A DNA stretch of 64,000 nt from Scortum barcoo (Eukaryota; Chordata; Actinopteri; Centrarchiformes; Terapontidae): positions 11,935,782 through 11,999,781 of the forward strand of contig CM041545.1 in assembly GCA_023238725.1 (NCBI GenBank), read 5' to 3'. The translations under genes and the position numbers were made by a program. Positions 52,691 to 64,000 of this stretch are shown one piece after another. Each line of letters starts with the position of its first letter. Position 1 is the stretch's first letter. The notes beneath the pieces are model-generated. The model was given only the letters and a program-made list of their open reading frames with translations. It made no database searches and was not told the DNA's origin.

Positions 52691-53083
52691 GCCAACGAGG
52701 GCTTTCCCACACCTGAGGGGCAGTGGCCAGGGACCTGCTGAATCTATGCGACAGAGAATTAAGGGGGACTGGCACTGTGGACCAAAACTCTGGGGGTTTG
52801 GGTAGGGACAGTTCTAAAAGCAAAAGGGGGTCCAGTCTGGTATTAGTAAAGGTCTATCTAATGAAGTGTCCAGTGAGTGTGTGTGTGTATCAGAAACAGA
52901 TGGGTAATTTTATGAAGAAAGGGACCTGTGATCTGTCCACCCACCTGTACATTACAAAACGTTTCTTTCAAAAGTGTGTTTCAACTACACTTTTTTACGT
53001 GTGTAAATGTGAGCCTTCTACCTAATTCATATAAACACGTTTGTAACATCGATCCCCTGATACTGTAATTTGACCTTACTTCA
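52691..53083. other. Unassigned sequence between LINE fragment and mosaic region
   Basis: I see no gene. Part of this may still belong to the LINE leader, but no motif supports it. A short GT run lies at about 52,880. Confidence 0.5.
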
Positions 53084-54251
53084 TGAAGAGGTGCAGGCAG
53101 AGAGCTACTGTGAAAGGTTAACAATCATTACTGCGAAGCAAAGGTTTGAATGCATCTGTATGTCAAGATCATCGGTCAAGGTTAGTCAACCTTGTTATCA
53201 TGACAAACACAACTTGTTAGCCTTGGGCACGGTGTGTATATGCTCCTGAGGCAGGGGTAAGATGGATCAACAGGAGTGAGGGTAAGGGGCAAGGACAAAG
53301 CTGTTAGGTGTTGATTCCTCTTCCCACATTCGTCCATACTTGCGATTTAAAGTACATCAGGTTGTTATTGAGTGGCTCTAAATTGACTTAGTAATTTTCT
53401 GAGAAGTGCAGAGTGCCAACAAAGAATAATAATGAGGGAAAGATAGAAGCTTGCAACAGAGACAGACAGTGGGGAACAGAAAAAGGAAAGGAAGGACAAA
53501 ATTTATCAATAAGCAATTAATTGTAATAGTCAGGTTGAAGTTGAGTGTGTGCAAAATTCATTTCAGAAGAAGTGGGGCACGGTGCAGGCAGAGAGCTGTG
53601 TGAAAGGTTAACTCCTGAAGGGGTAAGATGGATCAACAGGAGTTAGGGTAAGGGGCAAGGACAAAGCTTGTGAATGTCATGATTCAAACACAACTTGTTA
53701 TATTCATCACTTCTGCAATAATCTCATCAGAAAAAGGAAAGGAAGGACAAAATCCAGGCCTTCCCACATTCGTCCATACTTGTATCCCTGATAAGTACAT
53801 CAGGTTGTTAAGTTGAGTGTGTGCAAAATTCATTTCAGCTGCATTTGAAGTTAGATTCATCTTGGTCAAAATAATGTAAATTAATGACTAATGAATACAG
53901 AATTGGAGGTTATTGACAAAGAAGTAACAGAAGTTGAGAAAGATAGAAGTGCAAGCAACAGAGACAGTCAACTAAATGGTATTAAATCAACAGTTTAAGT
54001 TAAAGTTAGATTCATTTGTTAATCAACAGTAAATTAATGACTAATGAATACAGAACTTAGAAAAAACTGAGGTTTGATTAAGTCACAGTTTAAGTCAGGT
54101 TAGAAAAAACTGAGGTTTGATAAGTCACAATGCTTTGATACCTGCTTTGATACCTGCTGAAGGATCCTTTAAGGATCAAATATGGATGTAAATATGGATG
54201 GGAATTACAGTGAAGGAGTACAGATATTAGATACACACAGTGAAGGAGTAC
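53084..54251. repeat. Mosaic region of permuted short duplications
   Basis: At least ten near-identical blocks occur twice. Pairs (first/second start): GGTGCAGGCAGAGAGCT 53090/53581; the roughly 57-60 bp block starting CTCCTGA and ending GGACAAAGCT 53243/53612; AAACACAACTTGTTA 53205/53686; CTTCCCACATTCGTCCATAC 53320/53760; AAGTACATCAGGTTGTTA 53350/53793; GAAAGATAGAAG 53439/53938; a 26-mer starting CAGAAAAAGGAAAG 53477/53728; a 29-mer starting AAGTTGAGTGTGTG 53538/53810; AAGTTAGATTCAT 53848/54003; a 27-mer starting GTAAATTAATGAC 53876/54029; TTAGAAAAAACTGAGG 54057/54100; TGCTTTGATACC 54131/54143; CAGTGAAGGAGTAC 54208/54238. The intervening sequences are unrelated, and block order is partly permuted. 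No gene. Confidence 0.9.
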
Positions 54252-55054
54252 CAAAAGAATTATCAGGCATGTCCAACACAGGTCACATTTCAGTTCGTCA
54301 GCTACATATGAGACAACATAAGCCAGAACAGTGTTCCTTTGAAATGCTAATGTACAATGATGGAAGTATAGAATTTTAATTAGATTGTCTTTGCATTGTA
54401 ATAGTTGTTCTCTTGTTGCTGCTCTTCAGCACTGATAATTCATTAATTGGTCTTTTGGCTATAGCTGTGGCATTTAATTAGACTTTGTGTGGGAATTAAA
54501 AGACTTTATCAATTACTTCTCAGTGTGTAAAGTGGATACAACCATTAGCAGATGCTGATGCGGCTGACTTAACATTCAAAATTTGAGAGAAAGGTTAAAC
54601 ATACAGTAACAGATGGTGGTAGGATTAGCGGTATGAGTAAATGCTTATCATATAGATTTATTTGCACACTTTTCACAGCTTCTTTCTGTTCTGTAGTCTC
54701 TAGCAGTAGAAAACATTGAGTCACTTCACCCAATTCACAAAAAATATATATATATATTTCTTAGCCTATGTGGTATGTCGCCATGCAATAAGTTTGTTTT
54801 TCTTGCTGAGATTTTGAGATCAGAGATCAGAGTGTGAGTTTTCTGCTGTCAGTGAAGCAAAGCAGAGTGTTTTATTTGTGGTGCTCAGAGAACAGCAATA
54901 TTATATTTGAAAAAACTCCACATCAACATGACTTAAAAAAAAATCCATGTCCTCGTTAATTTGGATATTTCACTATCAACACTTTTTTTTTTATTGAATG
55001 TTTTCAATGTAAAGCTGTGGAAACTTAGGTGAGGTATGTGGGCAAAAAGAAAAC

Positions 55055-55076
55055 TATTACTATTATTATTATTATA
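55055..55076. repeat. (ATT)n tract
   Basis: Short ATT/TTA trinucleotide run followed by ATACTAATATTAGTATTAT. Confidence 0.85.
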
Positions 55077-55973
55077 CTAATATTAGTATTATCTGTCTTA
55101 TAAGTAGATGCTGACATTGGCAAAAATGTGTTGGTCTCAAGTACTGGGATGTTTTATGAATAGTGCATAACTATTCTTTTTTTTGTGCATATTTCTGGAC
55201 TTTTTTCAGACATTTAGCCTTTACACTGGCCCGGAAATGTGCAAGACACAAAGTATTCCCCGCTGTTCTGCCTCCTTGTGTGCGTATGTGTGTGTGTGTC
55301 TGACTGCGTGCCTGCGAGTGTGTGGCCTACCTATTGTAGCTGTCTGTGCCAAGGAACTAGCCTGTCACATCAGATCAGGAAGCATATCACTCATGTTTCC
55401 AAGATTTAATTAGCGGAGCCTGGGCAAAGCTGCCCTTGGGAAGCCAGTTTTCCTTTTTCTTAATTGGTGCATTAATTAGATCAGAAAAGCACATTGTGTT
55501 TGCCCACTTGAAAGCTTGACACATCTTATGAGTGGAAGTGTGCCTCTGCATGTAATATAATGGATAAGAGGAAAATAATTACACGCTCGAAAGGGCGGGG
55601 GAGACAGGTTAGAGGGTGAAACCAAGGTCTAATCCACAGGTTTCTCACAAGCTACAGGTGAGAAAGCTCATATTATTGTACATACCCTTCCTAAGAGGCA
55701 TTTCCTTATATTCTATTCTGCCCCTATACAAGCTGGCACAAAGGCGAACACACTGTATGTTGTGGTTCTACTCCCTTTCAGGTCTCAGCATTCGTGGATC
55801 TACACGTTTGCCACAATCACGCTCCAAAACCCAAACAGAATATTGAAATAGGGATTATACTACGTGAACCCACAGAGATAACAGCTCATGCTTTGCAGGG
55901 GCCCATTACATCCAGATGATAAAAGCCCACAAAAGTGCCAGGTAAAATCCATCTGGCTGCAGGCACACACACA

Positions 55974-56001
55974 CACACACACATACACACACACACACAC
56001 A
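55974..56001. repeat. (CA)n microsatellite, one interruption
   Basis: CA units interrupted once by TA, about 14 units in total. Confidence 0.95.
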
Positions 56002-56124
56002 TCTTGTACACAAATTTCTGTTTACCCTTTTCCTGAGTAAGTTAAATTTAACATATAATATCTCCAGCACAGGTTCTTGCCATTAAATTAGATTCTGTAA
56101 TAAAATCTGATTATTTCTGTCGTA

Positions 56125-56345
56125 CTCACCGTAATGGTGCCGCTCTTGCAGGTTTCCAAGGTGAACAAATATATATTAAGTATACAGCGCCTGTTCGTTG
56201 TTGGGGAGGGAAGAGACAGTGGTGATGGGGTGGTGGTGTGTCTTCCTCAAGCTCGGGTTCTCTCCCAGAGACCTGGGAGTTCGAGGGTTCTGCACAGTAT
56301 CTTAGCGTATCATAGGCGGGTCGGTCTCAACCACTGTGGAAAGTC
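56125..56345 (-). pseudogene. LINE ORF2 C-terminus and 3' UTR remnant
   Basis: The minus strand at about 56,310-56,248 reads AKILCRTLELPGLWERTRA followed by a TGA stop. From memory, a polyprotein common in fish genomes ends with an AKILRRTLKLPGLW-type motif. The sequence after the stop (plus-strand 56,125-56,245, containing ACAGCGCC, TATATATTAAGTATA and GGTTTCCAAGGTGAAC) would be its 3' UTR. The upstream domain expected on the minus strand at coordinates above about 56,310 is not recognisable beyond a few words, so the copy is strongly 5'-truncated. The short plus-strand frame here (56134-56358) is the antisense shadow. The clade was not determined. Confidence 0.65.
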
Positions 56346-56556
56346 TCTTCCATTCTGACTGTTGGACTTCAAGCCCACACTGAGTACAGATGGTCCTGTA
56401 CACTACGCAAGCCACTTGTTTATGGCATCCCATGTACGCTGCTCCTGCCACCATCTTACAACAACAGGTATTAGGTGACTGGCAAATTCATGAGAAATGG
56501 GCTACTGGAACAAAAACATAGGCGGACTAGAATAAAGAATATGTATTTATATATAA

Positions 56557-56587
56557 AATACACACACACATACACACACATATATAC
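56557..56587. repeat. (CA)n/(TA)n microsatellite
   Basis: ATACACACACACATACACACACATATATAC-type sequence, an interrupted dinucleotide repeat. Confidence 0.9.
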
Positions 56588-58040
56588 ATGGCCACTTTTG
56601 TTCAAGTATTCTCAAGCCTCTGGTATTAAATATGTGTAAAATGAAGGCTTAAGACATGCCTTGGTGCTCTCACAGCCTTATCACTCATCCTGGAGCAAAT
56701 TAAGCTCATTATAATCCATTAGTGAGCGTCTTAGGGTTCCCTGTAGGCTGAAGGAAAGCATATCTCATCTCAAACCACAGTGAGAGGCTGGTAGCCTTCA
56801 GAAACATCATAAAAGCTAATATTGTCTGATATTGCTGGTGAGGCTGTGGGAGCGGTGTCGCCAGACTACACAAAGCATCATCTATTGAACATCTGGGATG
56901 GATGGATGTAAGCGTGGTGGATGAAAGCCACAAGCATGTGGTTAACTCTCTGCTTAGTTAAGAATTGGGCACCCAGACAGTGCTTCAACAGACATACACA
57001 CATACAGTAGATAAGACAATCCCCTCTGATATGTTGCGGACTTTCATGTAAAACATGAGCATTCAGCTGTCCTTCACACATACCCCTTATAATTGACTCA
57101 ATTAGCAATCCTCACTGTCCCAATTCTCAAGCCCGGGGACTGGTGGGAAATATGTTCAAGTTATTCCATCTAAACCTTTGCCCGCCTACAAAGGCAGACT
57201 GCCTGAAAACTGCCAAGAAATTAGTCCCAGTGCTGCGATCAAGCTACAGCTCAGCTGGAGAGAATAAGTGGAGATCCAACAGTCTTGTCATGTTCTATTT
57301 TATACTCCCCTACCCTCCTCTTCTTTCACTTAGTTTTAAAGCGCACCATGCCTGTAGCTGTCTAAAGCAATGCCCTTATTATCAAGTGCACCCCTATCTC
57401 CATCTCCTCTGTCAGTATATCAGTCACACAGCAGGCTTTATGCACTCTTAATGGGGATGTAAAATTGGAGAAATGTGGCTCAAATTCTGTTTTTCTGTTA
57501 AAGAGCCTTGCACACGTTATTGGAGCGTGGTGTTTTCACCAAGAGGGTAGACAAATTGGAATACCGTAGTAAAAAAAAGGAGACATGAGGAATAGAATAA
57601 CTTAAAATGGAAGAGATCATGTAAAATTGTGTAAGAGGATATAAATACTGAGAGAAATTTAAATATGCATTAAGCACATAGGTAAGTAAATATTTACTTT
57701 AGTCTACAGTCAAGCCCGTTAAAACTTCCTTGAGTTATACTGTGTAAAAAAAAGGAGCAGGGGATTATTTTTACATATAATTCTTCAGCAATAAAAGCCC
57801 TGATTCGGCAATAATGAGCACTCCCATTCTCCAGCTACATTAGTTGTTTTTAAACTAGGCAATCAGACAGTTGACTTTTGCAAGGTACAGATGAAGAGTG
57901 TCATAAAGATTAATATCATCATGTCATGTTGCAAAGTCCATATAATGTCCATAATAGTCCATCCATATAATATAAATATGTAGCTGTAAAAGCACAACAA
58001 AGTTTCAGTGTGCTTGTGGTTGAGTTGACTACAAAAATAG

Positions 58041-58054
58041 TTTTTTTTTTTTTT
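58041..58054. repeat. Poly-T run (14 T)
   Basis: Fourteen T followed by AGCC. No exon or retroposon body recognised next to it. Confidence 0.88.
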
Positions 58055-58206
58055 AGCCTTAGCAGCACTGCTTTGATCCCTGTCACATTAAAAGAAAAGT
58101 CCATGTGCTACACAAATGCCAAAAGAAATTGTACATCATTCCTCAGTGAGCCTCACAGTTTTTATTCATTATCCGCATGTTGTTTAAAAATTGAATGGTG
58201 AAACAA

Positions 58207-58261
58207 TTTCAGAACCATGATTTGAGGCACACAGGAGGACTGGGTTTGTTTCAGAACCATG
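58207..58261. repeat. Imperfect direct duplication, 42-bp period
   Basis: TTTCAGAACCATG occurs at 58207-58219 and 58249-58261. The following words GGCACACAGG and GACGCACAG also correspond loosely. This suggests a small local duplication that has since diverged. Confidence 0.6.
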
Positions 58262-61200
58262 GAGAGAGACGCACAGATGTTTTAATGTTTCGGCATCATA
58301 GCACAGACACAATGGCCTTTATGTTTTTTGTTTTGATGTATTGTGAGTCTGCCTATTTGTAGAGGTCACAGAGAGTCAGGTTCGCCGCTCTGAAGTGTTG
58401 AGGCAAGTAGCAGTATGTGGAAAAGTGACTTCACTTCAAAACTCTCCAAAATCTGCCACAAGATATTTGTTACTTTTCAAATGATCATAAAATGGTATGG
58501 TTAAGATTTGGTTTAGGCACAAAAACAAATAGAAATTTAAAATGTAAAATTACTACCGCGTTAAGACTATGGGCCACTGTCATCATGGTTACAATAATAA
58601 CCATTTGGGCCAGTCATTGCTAAAAGAAATCAATACTGACTGTTGGTAGGGAGCATTGTTGTTTGTTTAATAATAGTACCAGGTTTTTTAAAGGATGTAT
58701 TTCTCCTGTATTTGAAAGCACTGAATGTATTTGTACTTAAATTAATTAATATTAGTGGTGTAAGCTTAAAACTTGTACAGCGTGACTGATGATGCCTTAA
58801 CATAACTCGGGGGAAAATTCTGCTCTCTCATGACAGTTTTCACAACTCCTGAAATACACAAAGCAGCCCACATATGATTGTATATATAAATAAAAATGTA
58901 AGTGAAGTGACTGAAAACACATTGGCAATTCAGTAGTTTTAATAGTAACTGAGGATAAGGACTCACTGTTTTAAAAAAACTCATTTGTTCATGGCTCCGA
59001 AGCAGAGGCCAGGCAGAAGGCAAAGGCAACCAGGCTCTTCCTTTTAACTTGTGAATGATGGGCTGTTGACTCAGAGAGAAAGTGACTCAGTTTGTTAGTG
59101 GGGGTGTAATCTCTGGCTGCGGGCTAGCATTTAGTGTGCATTTAAAGTCAGCTGTGAAACATGTTTCGAAAAGACTTAAATTACAAAGCAGTCACATATG
59201 AGTAATTTTGCTGAAAAGCCGACAAATTCTCCTTTTCCATTCACTGAAGTAAATTATTTATATTATTCCACAGACTTTGTCCTATGTAACAATATGATAA
59301 TGACAATAATTCAGTTTAACCTCAGCTAATTATCTGTGTACAAATAACTGCAAAACTGTATCTTACTGACATTCAACCCCGGACACAATAGACACACAAC
59401 GGCTGTTGTAGGTCATAATGTCAGAGATGCATATGCCAGTATGTGCCCAACACAATCTGTCCTCCCATAGCAGATGATTTTTAACTCAGAGGAACTTTTC
59501 ATATTGTCTGCCATATGTTGTGAATTCACTGCCATTAATGATCACACTGCGTACACTGTGCCCACGACTTCATTTCAAAGAAAATACTGAATTGCTGAAT
59601 GTTCTCGAGCTCCTGCATACTGATTTTATGTGTTTACATCTTAGACTGCCATGGACATATATTGAAGAATGACTGATTCCTCTAGCCTAAATAATCCAAT
59701 GTTTTGCTCCACAGAAGAGTCCTTGACAAGGATGGTTTCGCATTAAATGTATAACTCCTTAAAAGCTGTTATTAAGAATCTAGGGTGGGTTGCACTAACA
59801 GAATATATCCTAGATTTGAGCTAAGTCAGTCTTCACTTGGCATTCTTGGCAAGTCCGGCATAATGTTACACCACTTATACATACATAGGCTTAAGCCTTC
59901 TTCTTAAATGCATCTCGTCTCCTTGTATGAAAGTATGTTTTTTGTATATGGTCCTTGATTAAAAAAATGTAAAAATAATAATGTGAATCAGCTATGGGAT
60001 GCATGTAAAATTTTTAAACTAAAGATCATACAGAACAAATGAACCCTGAATTCTTTGGTCAGTCATATTATACAGGAGCATAATTACTAGCAGATTTATC
60101 ACGTTTTTGATGTTAGACACATGTAAGACAACAGTAAAAGAAAAATGACTAAAACAGATTTTCTTTATTAATCTTTTTATGAATTACATATTAAGCCTCT
60201 TGTTATGATCTTTTAATGTTGCTCCTTTCCAGAAATCAATAGTCCTTTTACGATTCATGCCTGGTCATATCAAAGAGCTGTACATTCTGCACAGAAAGTC
60301 AATGCATCTTGGATGGCTGGCTTTGTAGCAGTGCTCCTGAATGTGATTACACTCGAATCAAAGGTTATAAACATGCATCACCACATGGGTCCTTATCTCT
60401 CAACAGGGAATAGCTTAAGCCTCAGATGAAACATTGCTCTTATGCATCTGGATCTGGGAGCAACATGATGTAAGTCCACAGTCACAGTCCTTTTGGGTAT
60501 GTCACTCATCTTGTTTTTATAGCTGAATTTGGTAGTTTAAAGAACTTGGTTTATTTCTTATTCAGCTGTCTTACTAATATGCCACTGGCAATGTTTTCAA
60601 AAAGTAATAAAGTCCCTTATCACCCTCTTGTACCAGTTTGTGTACCGCTCATATTTAGTTGCTACAGCCACCCTGTTTGACCTGCATGTTTTTGCTTTCA
60701 GTTGTAACTACGACATTAAGTCATACTGCGGTTTCAGTCCTAGAGTTGCAATATAAATCAAGATCAAGAGACAGAGACACATAGAGGGAAGTGAGAAAGC
60801 GAGACGCACAGGATTCAACTGTAAAGACTATTGCACACCATGTCCCAAAGGTACTTCATGGCTCAGTTGCATAGTACATAACCAGCTCTGATTGATGCAG
60901 CGTCACTGAAAAAAGAATACTTTGACACTCAGAGGGAAATAAAGAAAAAAAAACATGGGTGGTTGCCCTTTCGTGACCCCTGTGCACAATACTTCTAAGA
61001 CACAGTAGAATGGATTGTATGCATGGCAATAGTGTATATGAATGATGAAATATGAGAATAACTGGAAAACCATCGTTTGACAGACTCATACAGTAATGTG
61101 CTTGAAAAGCTCTAAAACAACTAGTTTCTAATGCGGGTAGATTTTGTTCTAGTTTCGCTGCACTGTTTACTGCAGAGGAACATCTCCTACTCCGCTAAAT

Positions 61201-62269
61201 CACTTGCTGTCGGTCTGCTGCTAGCTACTGTTACAATTGGTAACCCAGCTTTTAAAACAAAAACCCACTGACGGATCCTACAAAAGCTGTGACACTGTGG
61301 AACCAGGAGGATTATTGGAATCTTAGTGAATGAGGAGTTTGATTGATTGAGATTTGAATAAAATTCTAAAACATCCCATCAAATTTAATGTTACAGAGAA
61401 ATACTGAAGATTTAAAGTCATATTTACAGAGGCTTGATTGAGGCTAGAATGCACAACATTAGGTAGAGCAACAGGTAAATACTCTAGATAACATAAGTGT
61501 GTTTTAGAGGCTTTAAGGGATGGTTTATATATATATTTTACACTGAAAGGTCAGTTGACTCATTATAGTTAGTCCTCCTCAGCCCCTGAGAAACAGTAGA
61601 TTTTGTGGCTTTTGTGTTTTCTGGATGGCGTCTTACAAAATAATCCTTGTGACCTCATCAGAAGAAAGCCAACTTACTCCTGATGACCTGATCAGGGTTA
61701 TCTAACATTGGGTTTGAGATTAAACATTTTTGTCAGAAAAAGATTCCTAAAGATGAAAGATGAGGATGAAAGAACCTAGTTGCATTATGGGAAGTGAAGT
61801 ATTCATTATTTTGGAGCTTGACCCTTACAAGGGACTAAAAGACAATTGTTTTTTTTTTTTTCATTTGTTTGTTTTTTTAATCTGTCTCTCACAAATACCC
61901 CAACTTTCTAGAAGTGTGACACAAAATCTTTGGTATGCCCCTTTAAATATCCCTCTTTCAAGATGATATTGTGGGGTCAGTGAAAGTGATTTATCTCTCT
62001 AAAAATAATTTAGACAGGTTTGTTGTAATTGTAAAATATGTCAACAGGGAGTCACAATAGTTGGTCTCATATACCGTAGATGTCATCATATGCTCTAATT
62101 TCCACCGCAGTTGTAAAACTCTTTAAGTCTTGCAACAAAATAAAGCACCGGGGGACTTCATTTTGCATTCTCCTGCTATCCTTCTCCTTTTTGTTTATCC
62201 ACCAATGATTTGAAGGTCTCGATAATAACAGGTATGAACACCATTGCAGGAGGCAAAAACAATGGGGGC

Positions 62270-62375
62270 AGTTGACTGAAGGTTTTTAATTAGATTCCAT
62301 TAGCTAAGTAATTGCATCAGGAATGCTCATAATGAACTCTAATTACTTGTGGAGGTCTAAATGAGAAAATCAGTG
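62270..62375. promoter_or_regulatory. Candidate conserved non-coding element (homeodomain-motif cluster)
   Basis: Within about 80 bp there are TTTTTAATTAGATTCC, ATTAGCTAAGTAATTGCATC and CTCTAATTACTTGTGG, that is, several TAATTA or TAAT cores in non-repetitive, mixed-composition sequence without microsatellites. This is the look of a vertebrate developmental enhancer, but conservation cannot be assessed from one sequence, and AT-rich DNA yields TAAT often. Confidence 0.25.
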
Positions 62376-64000
62376 GCGGGCAGCGGTGGGTAAGGGAGAG
62401 TTCAGGCATGCCGCAGGTGACTCTCCTTGGGGAAATTTGCGTGACAAATGACTCAATGTTCATGTTCACTTATCCATACTCTAACAGGAAGAAGGTTCTG
62501 CATAACCACTGTTTGACGGCATGTAGCATTGTTCTGCTATTTTCACATGTTTATATTGCCGGTCTTTTGCTGCTATTTCCCTTAGATGTAATTTGTTTGG
62601 AATAGTAATTCACAGCATTCCATCATTTATTCCCTTTATATATTGTCAGTCATTTTGTGCCATTGCTCTGCCTCAGTGTCTCTCCGTCTCTCTGCCTATA
62701 CCCTGAGGCTAAATGCCCTGCAGTGTTCCCAGGTTAGCCGGCTCCTTCCATCTCCTCAGGCTCAGTGTCTTTGTGTACTTTCAGCCTTGTTATGCTGTCA
62801 GAGCAGAAGATTAGTCATTCAATCAGGCTGAAGAGGAGTCGTTCTGCAGATAAGGCCTGTGCTGAAGGAGCTCCTTCTCCACGCCGCTCCATATGTTGCC
62901 TGAGATTGGCTTGCTGCTTATCGACGCAGGACATTTGCATCTTTCCCACTCTTTTCTCCCTCTCTCCCTATCTCCTTGCACCCTCCCTCAAACTCGCCCT
63001 ATCTTTCGGTTCCTCCCTGAACTATCAGAATTACATACTTATTTTCCTCCTCTCCCCAACCGCTTTTCATTCTGCTCTCATCCAGCTATCTTCAACAAAC
63101 GCAGTGTCAAATCCAGCTTTTATCTAGCATTAGCATTTGGAGATATAAATGAATGTTCTTTTCTTTTTATTTGCTGGCAGTACACTCAATTATATCTGTT
63201 TTATATTCAGGCATTCAAAAGACATGAGAGTGAAATTGTTGAGCCTGCAGCTATGCTTGGCCCCCCCCCCTGTGTTTTATAGGCAGCCATTTTTGCCTAA
63301 GTGACTGCTCAGCATGCCTCGGTTATGCATGGGAGACTCAAGTGACAGAAGATACATGTGGACCTCAGGTTGAAACAAACATTTTAAATACAGGAGGGCA
63401 TTTTAAAGATATTGTTAAAAAGGATTTTTTTTCTGTCTATTTTTTTTCCTAAAGTAATATCTGTGTTTTTGTACTCACTCAGGTGTATGCTTTGTGTGTG
63501 TACCACTATCTCTGCCCAGTCAGCTTATTTGTAAGAGAATAAGTGGGCTGCATTAAGTGATTAAACTTTAACCATAAAGTACCATCTGTTGACATGCTGC
63601 GATCAAACCACCATGATTGAGGTTGAAGCTTTCAAGCAGTCACTTTTATTTTAATTTTATTTTTTTAAGATTTCTGTCATCATCCACTTACGGTATGATG
63701 GTTTTCACCTGCACGGGTGAAGCAACGAGCTCATTTTGTTTGCTAATGAAAATGAAATTGGTGGCACCGGTCGGAGGAACATAAATTAGATGTTTTTTTA
63801 TTGGTGATCATAAATAAGCAGTTGATGGCGGACTTGACTTGAACATCCCACACCAAGTGAAGCCATCTTGCAAAATGAAAGGCAGTGGAAGCCACAGCCA
63901 ACAGTTATGTCTGTTCACATCTAATACTCACCCACTCAGGGATATTCATTAAGCTCACATTTTGGCAAAGCAAGCGTTACCGATAAATATGAAACAACAG

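Larger units (their letters stand above)
54252..56124. other. Unassigned non-coding sequence
   Basis: I see no gene. The stretch contains a short TA run at 54742-54757, a TTA-rich tract at 55055-55076 and a CA microsatellite at 55974-56001. At about 55,395-55,485 there are GATTTAATTAGCGG and GGTGCATTAATTAGATC, clustered homeodomain-type sites. Confidence 0.55.
56346..64000. other. Unassigned non-coding sequence
   Basis: I see no gene. Simple repeats: CA/TA at 56557-56587, T14 at 58041-58054, T13 at 61849-61861, C10 at 63261-63270. A 13-bp direct repeat TTTCAGAACCATG lies at 58207 and 58249. A candidate conserved element lies at 62,270-62,375. Frames at 62765-63127 and 62893-63282 overlap in a CT-rich stretch and show no motif. 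Confidence 0.55.

Noticed and set aside
59785..59890. GGGTTGCACTAACAG start resembling a fish repeat that begins with GGTTGCAC
   Set aside because: Only the first dozen bases agree with what I remember, and no matching far end was found.

Overview
The window reads as non-coding nuclear DNA from a ray-finned (teleost) fish. The evidence is AT-rich sequence with many A/T homopolymers and long CA/TG and TA microsatellites, no prokaryote-style packed genes, and several decayed dispersed repeats that I recognise from memory as characteristic of teleost genomes. No repeat library was available, so family names rest on recalled consensus features and on short conserved protein motifs read from the sequence. 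I found no host protein-coding gene, exon set, rRNA, tRNA or CRISPR array I can support. All open frames are short, and the ones I could explain are retroelement remnants or simple repeats. The window is best read as a gene desert or a long intron.

Layout. 0-11 kb is mostly unassigned AT-rich sequence. It holds a decayed TACTTAAGTA-type repeat near the left edge and two related TTAA-ending (piggyBac-like) non-autonomous copies at 3.25-3.56 and 3.98-4.51 kb. 11.44-13.09 kb is a 1.6 kb non-autonomous DNA element with matched terminal inverted repeats and CpG-rich, promoter-like internal ends. 14.74-15.17 kb is a solo LTR with a perfect 5-bp target duplication. 20.0 kb is a very long TA/TG microsatellite. 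24.7-25.15 kb is an antisense LINE reverse-transcriptase remnant. 31.8-32.6 kb is an LTR-like repeat with a TATA box. 35.6-37.0 kb carries a high-copy teleost repeat followed by the 3' end of a LINE. 38.4 and 45.6 kb hold two inverted copies of another dispersed repeat. 51.4-52.54 kb is a broken Ty3/gypsy gag-protease-integrase remnant on the minus strand, abutting a LINE 5'-end fragment at about 52,544. 56.1-56.35 kb is the C-terminus and 3' UTR of another LINE. The rest is unassigned non-coding sequence with simple repeats and a few homeodomain-motif-rich stretches that could be conserved enhancers.

The most unusual region is 53.08-54.25 kb. More than ten near-identical blocks of 12-60 bp each occur twice, in partly permuted order, with offsets that fall into a few classes (about 480-505, 440, 370, 250-270, 154, 43, 30 and 12 bp) and unrelated sequence between them. 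This is a scrambled mosaic duplication. It is either a template-switching rearrangement or an assembly artefact, and read-level data would decide. No genes work together here. The biology visible is transposon insertion, nesting and decay.
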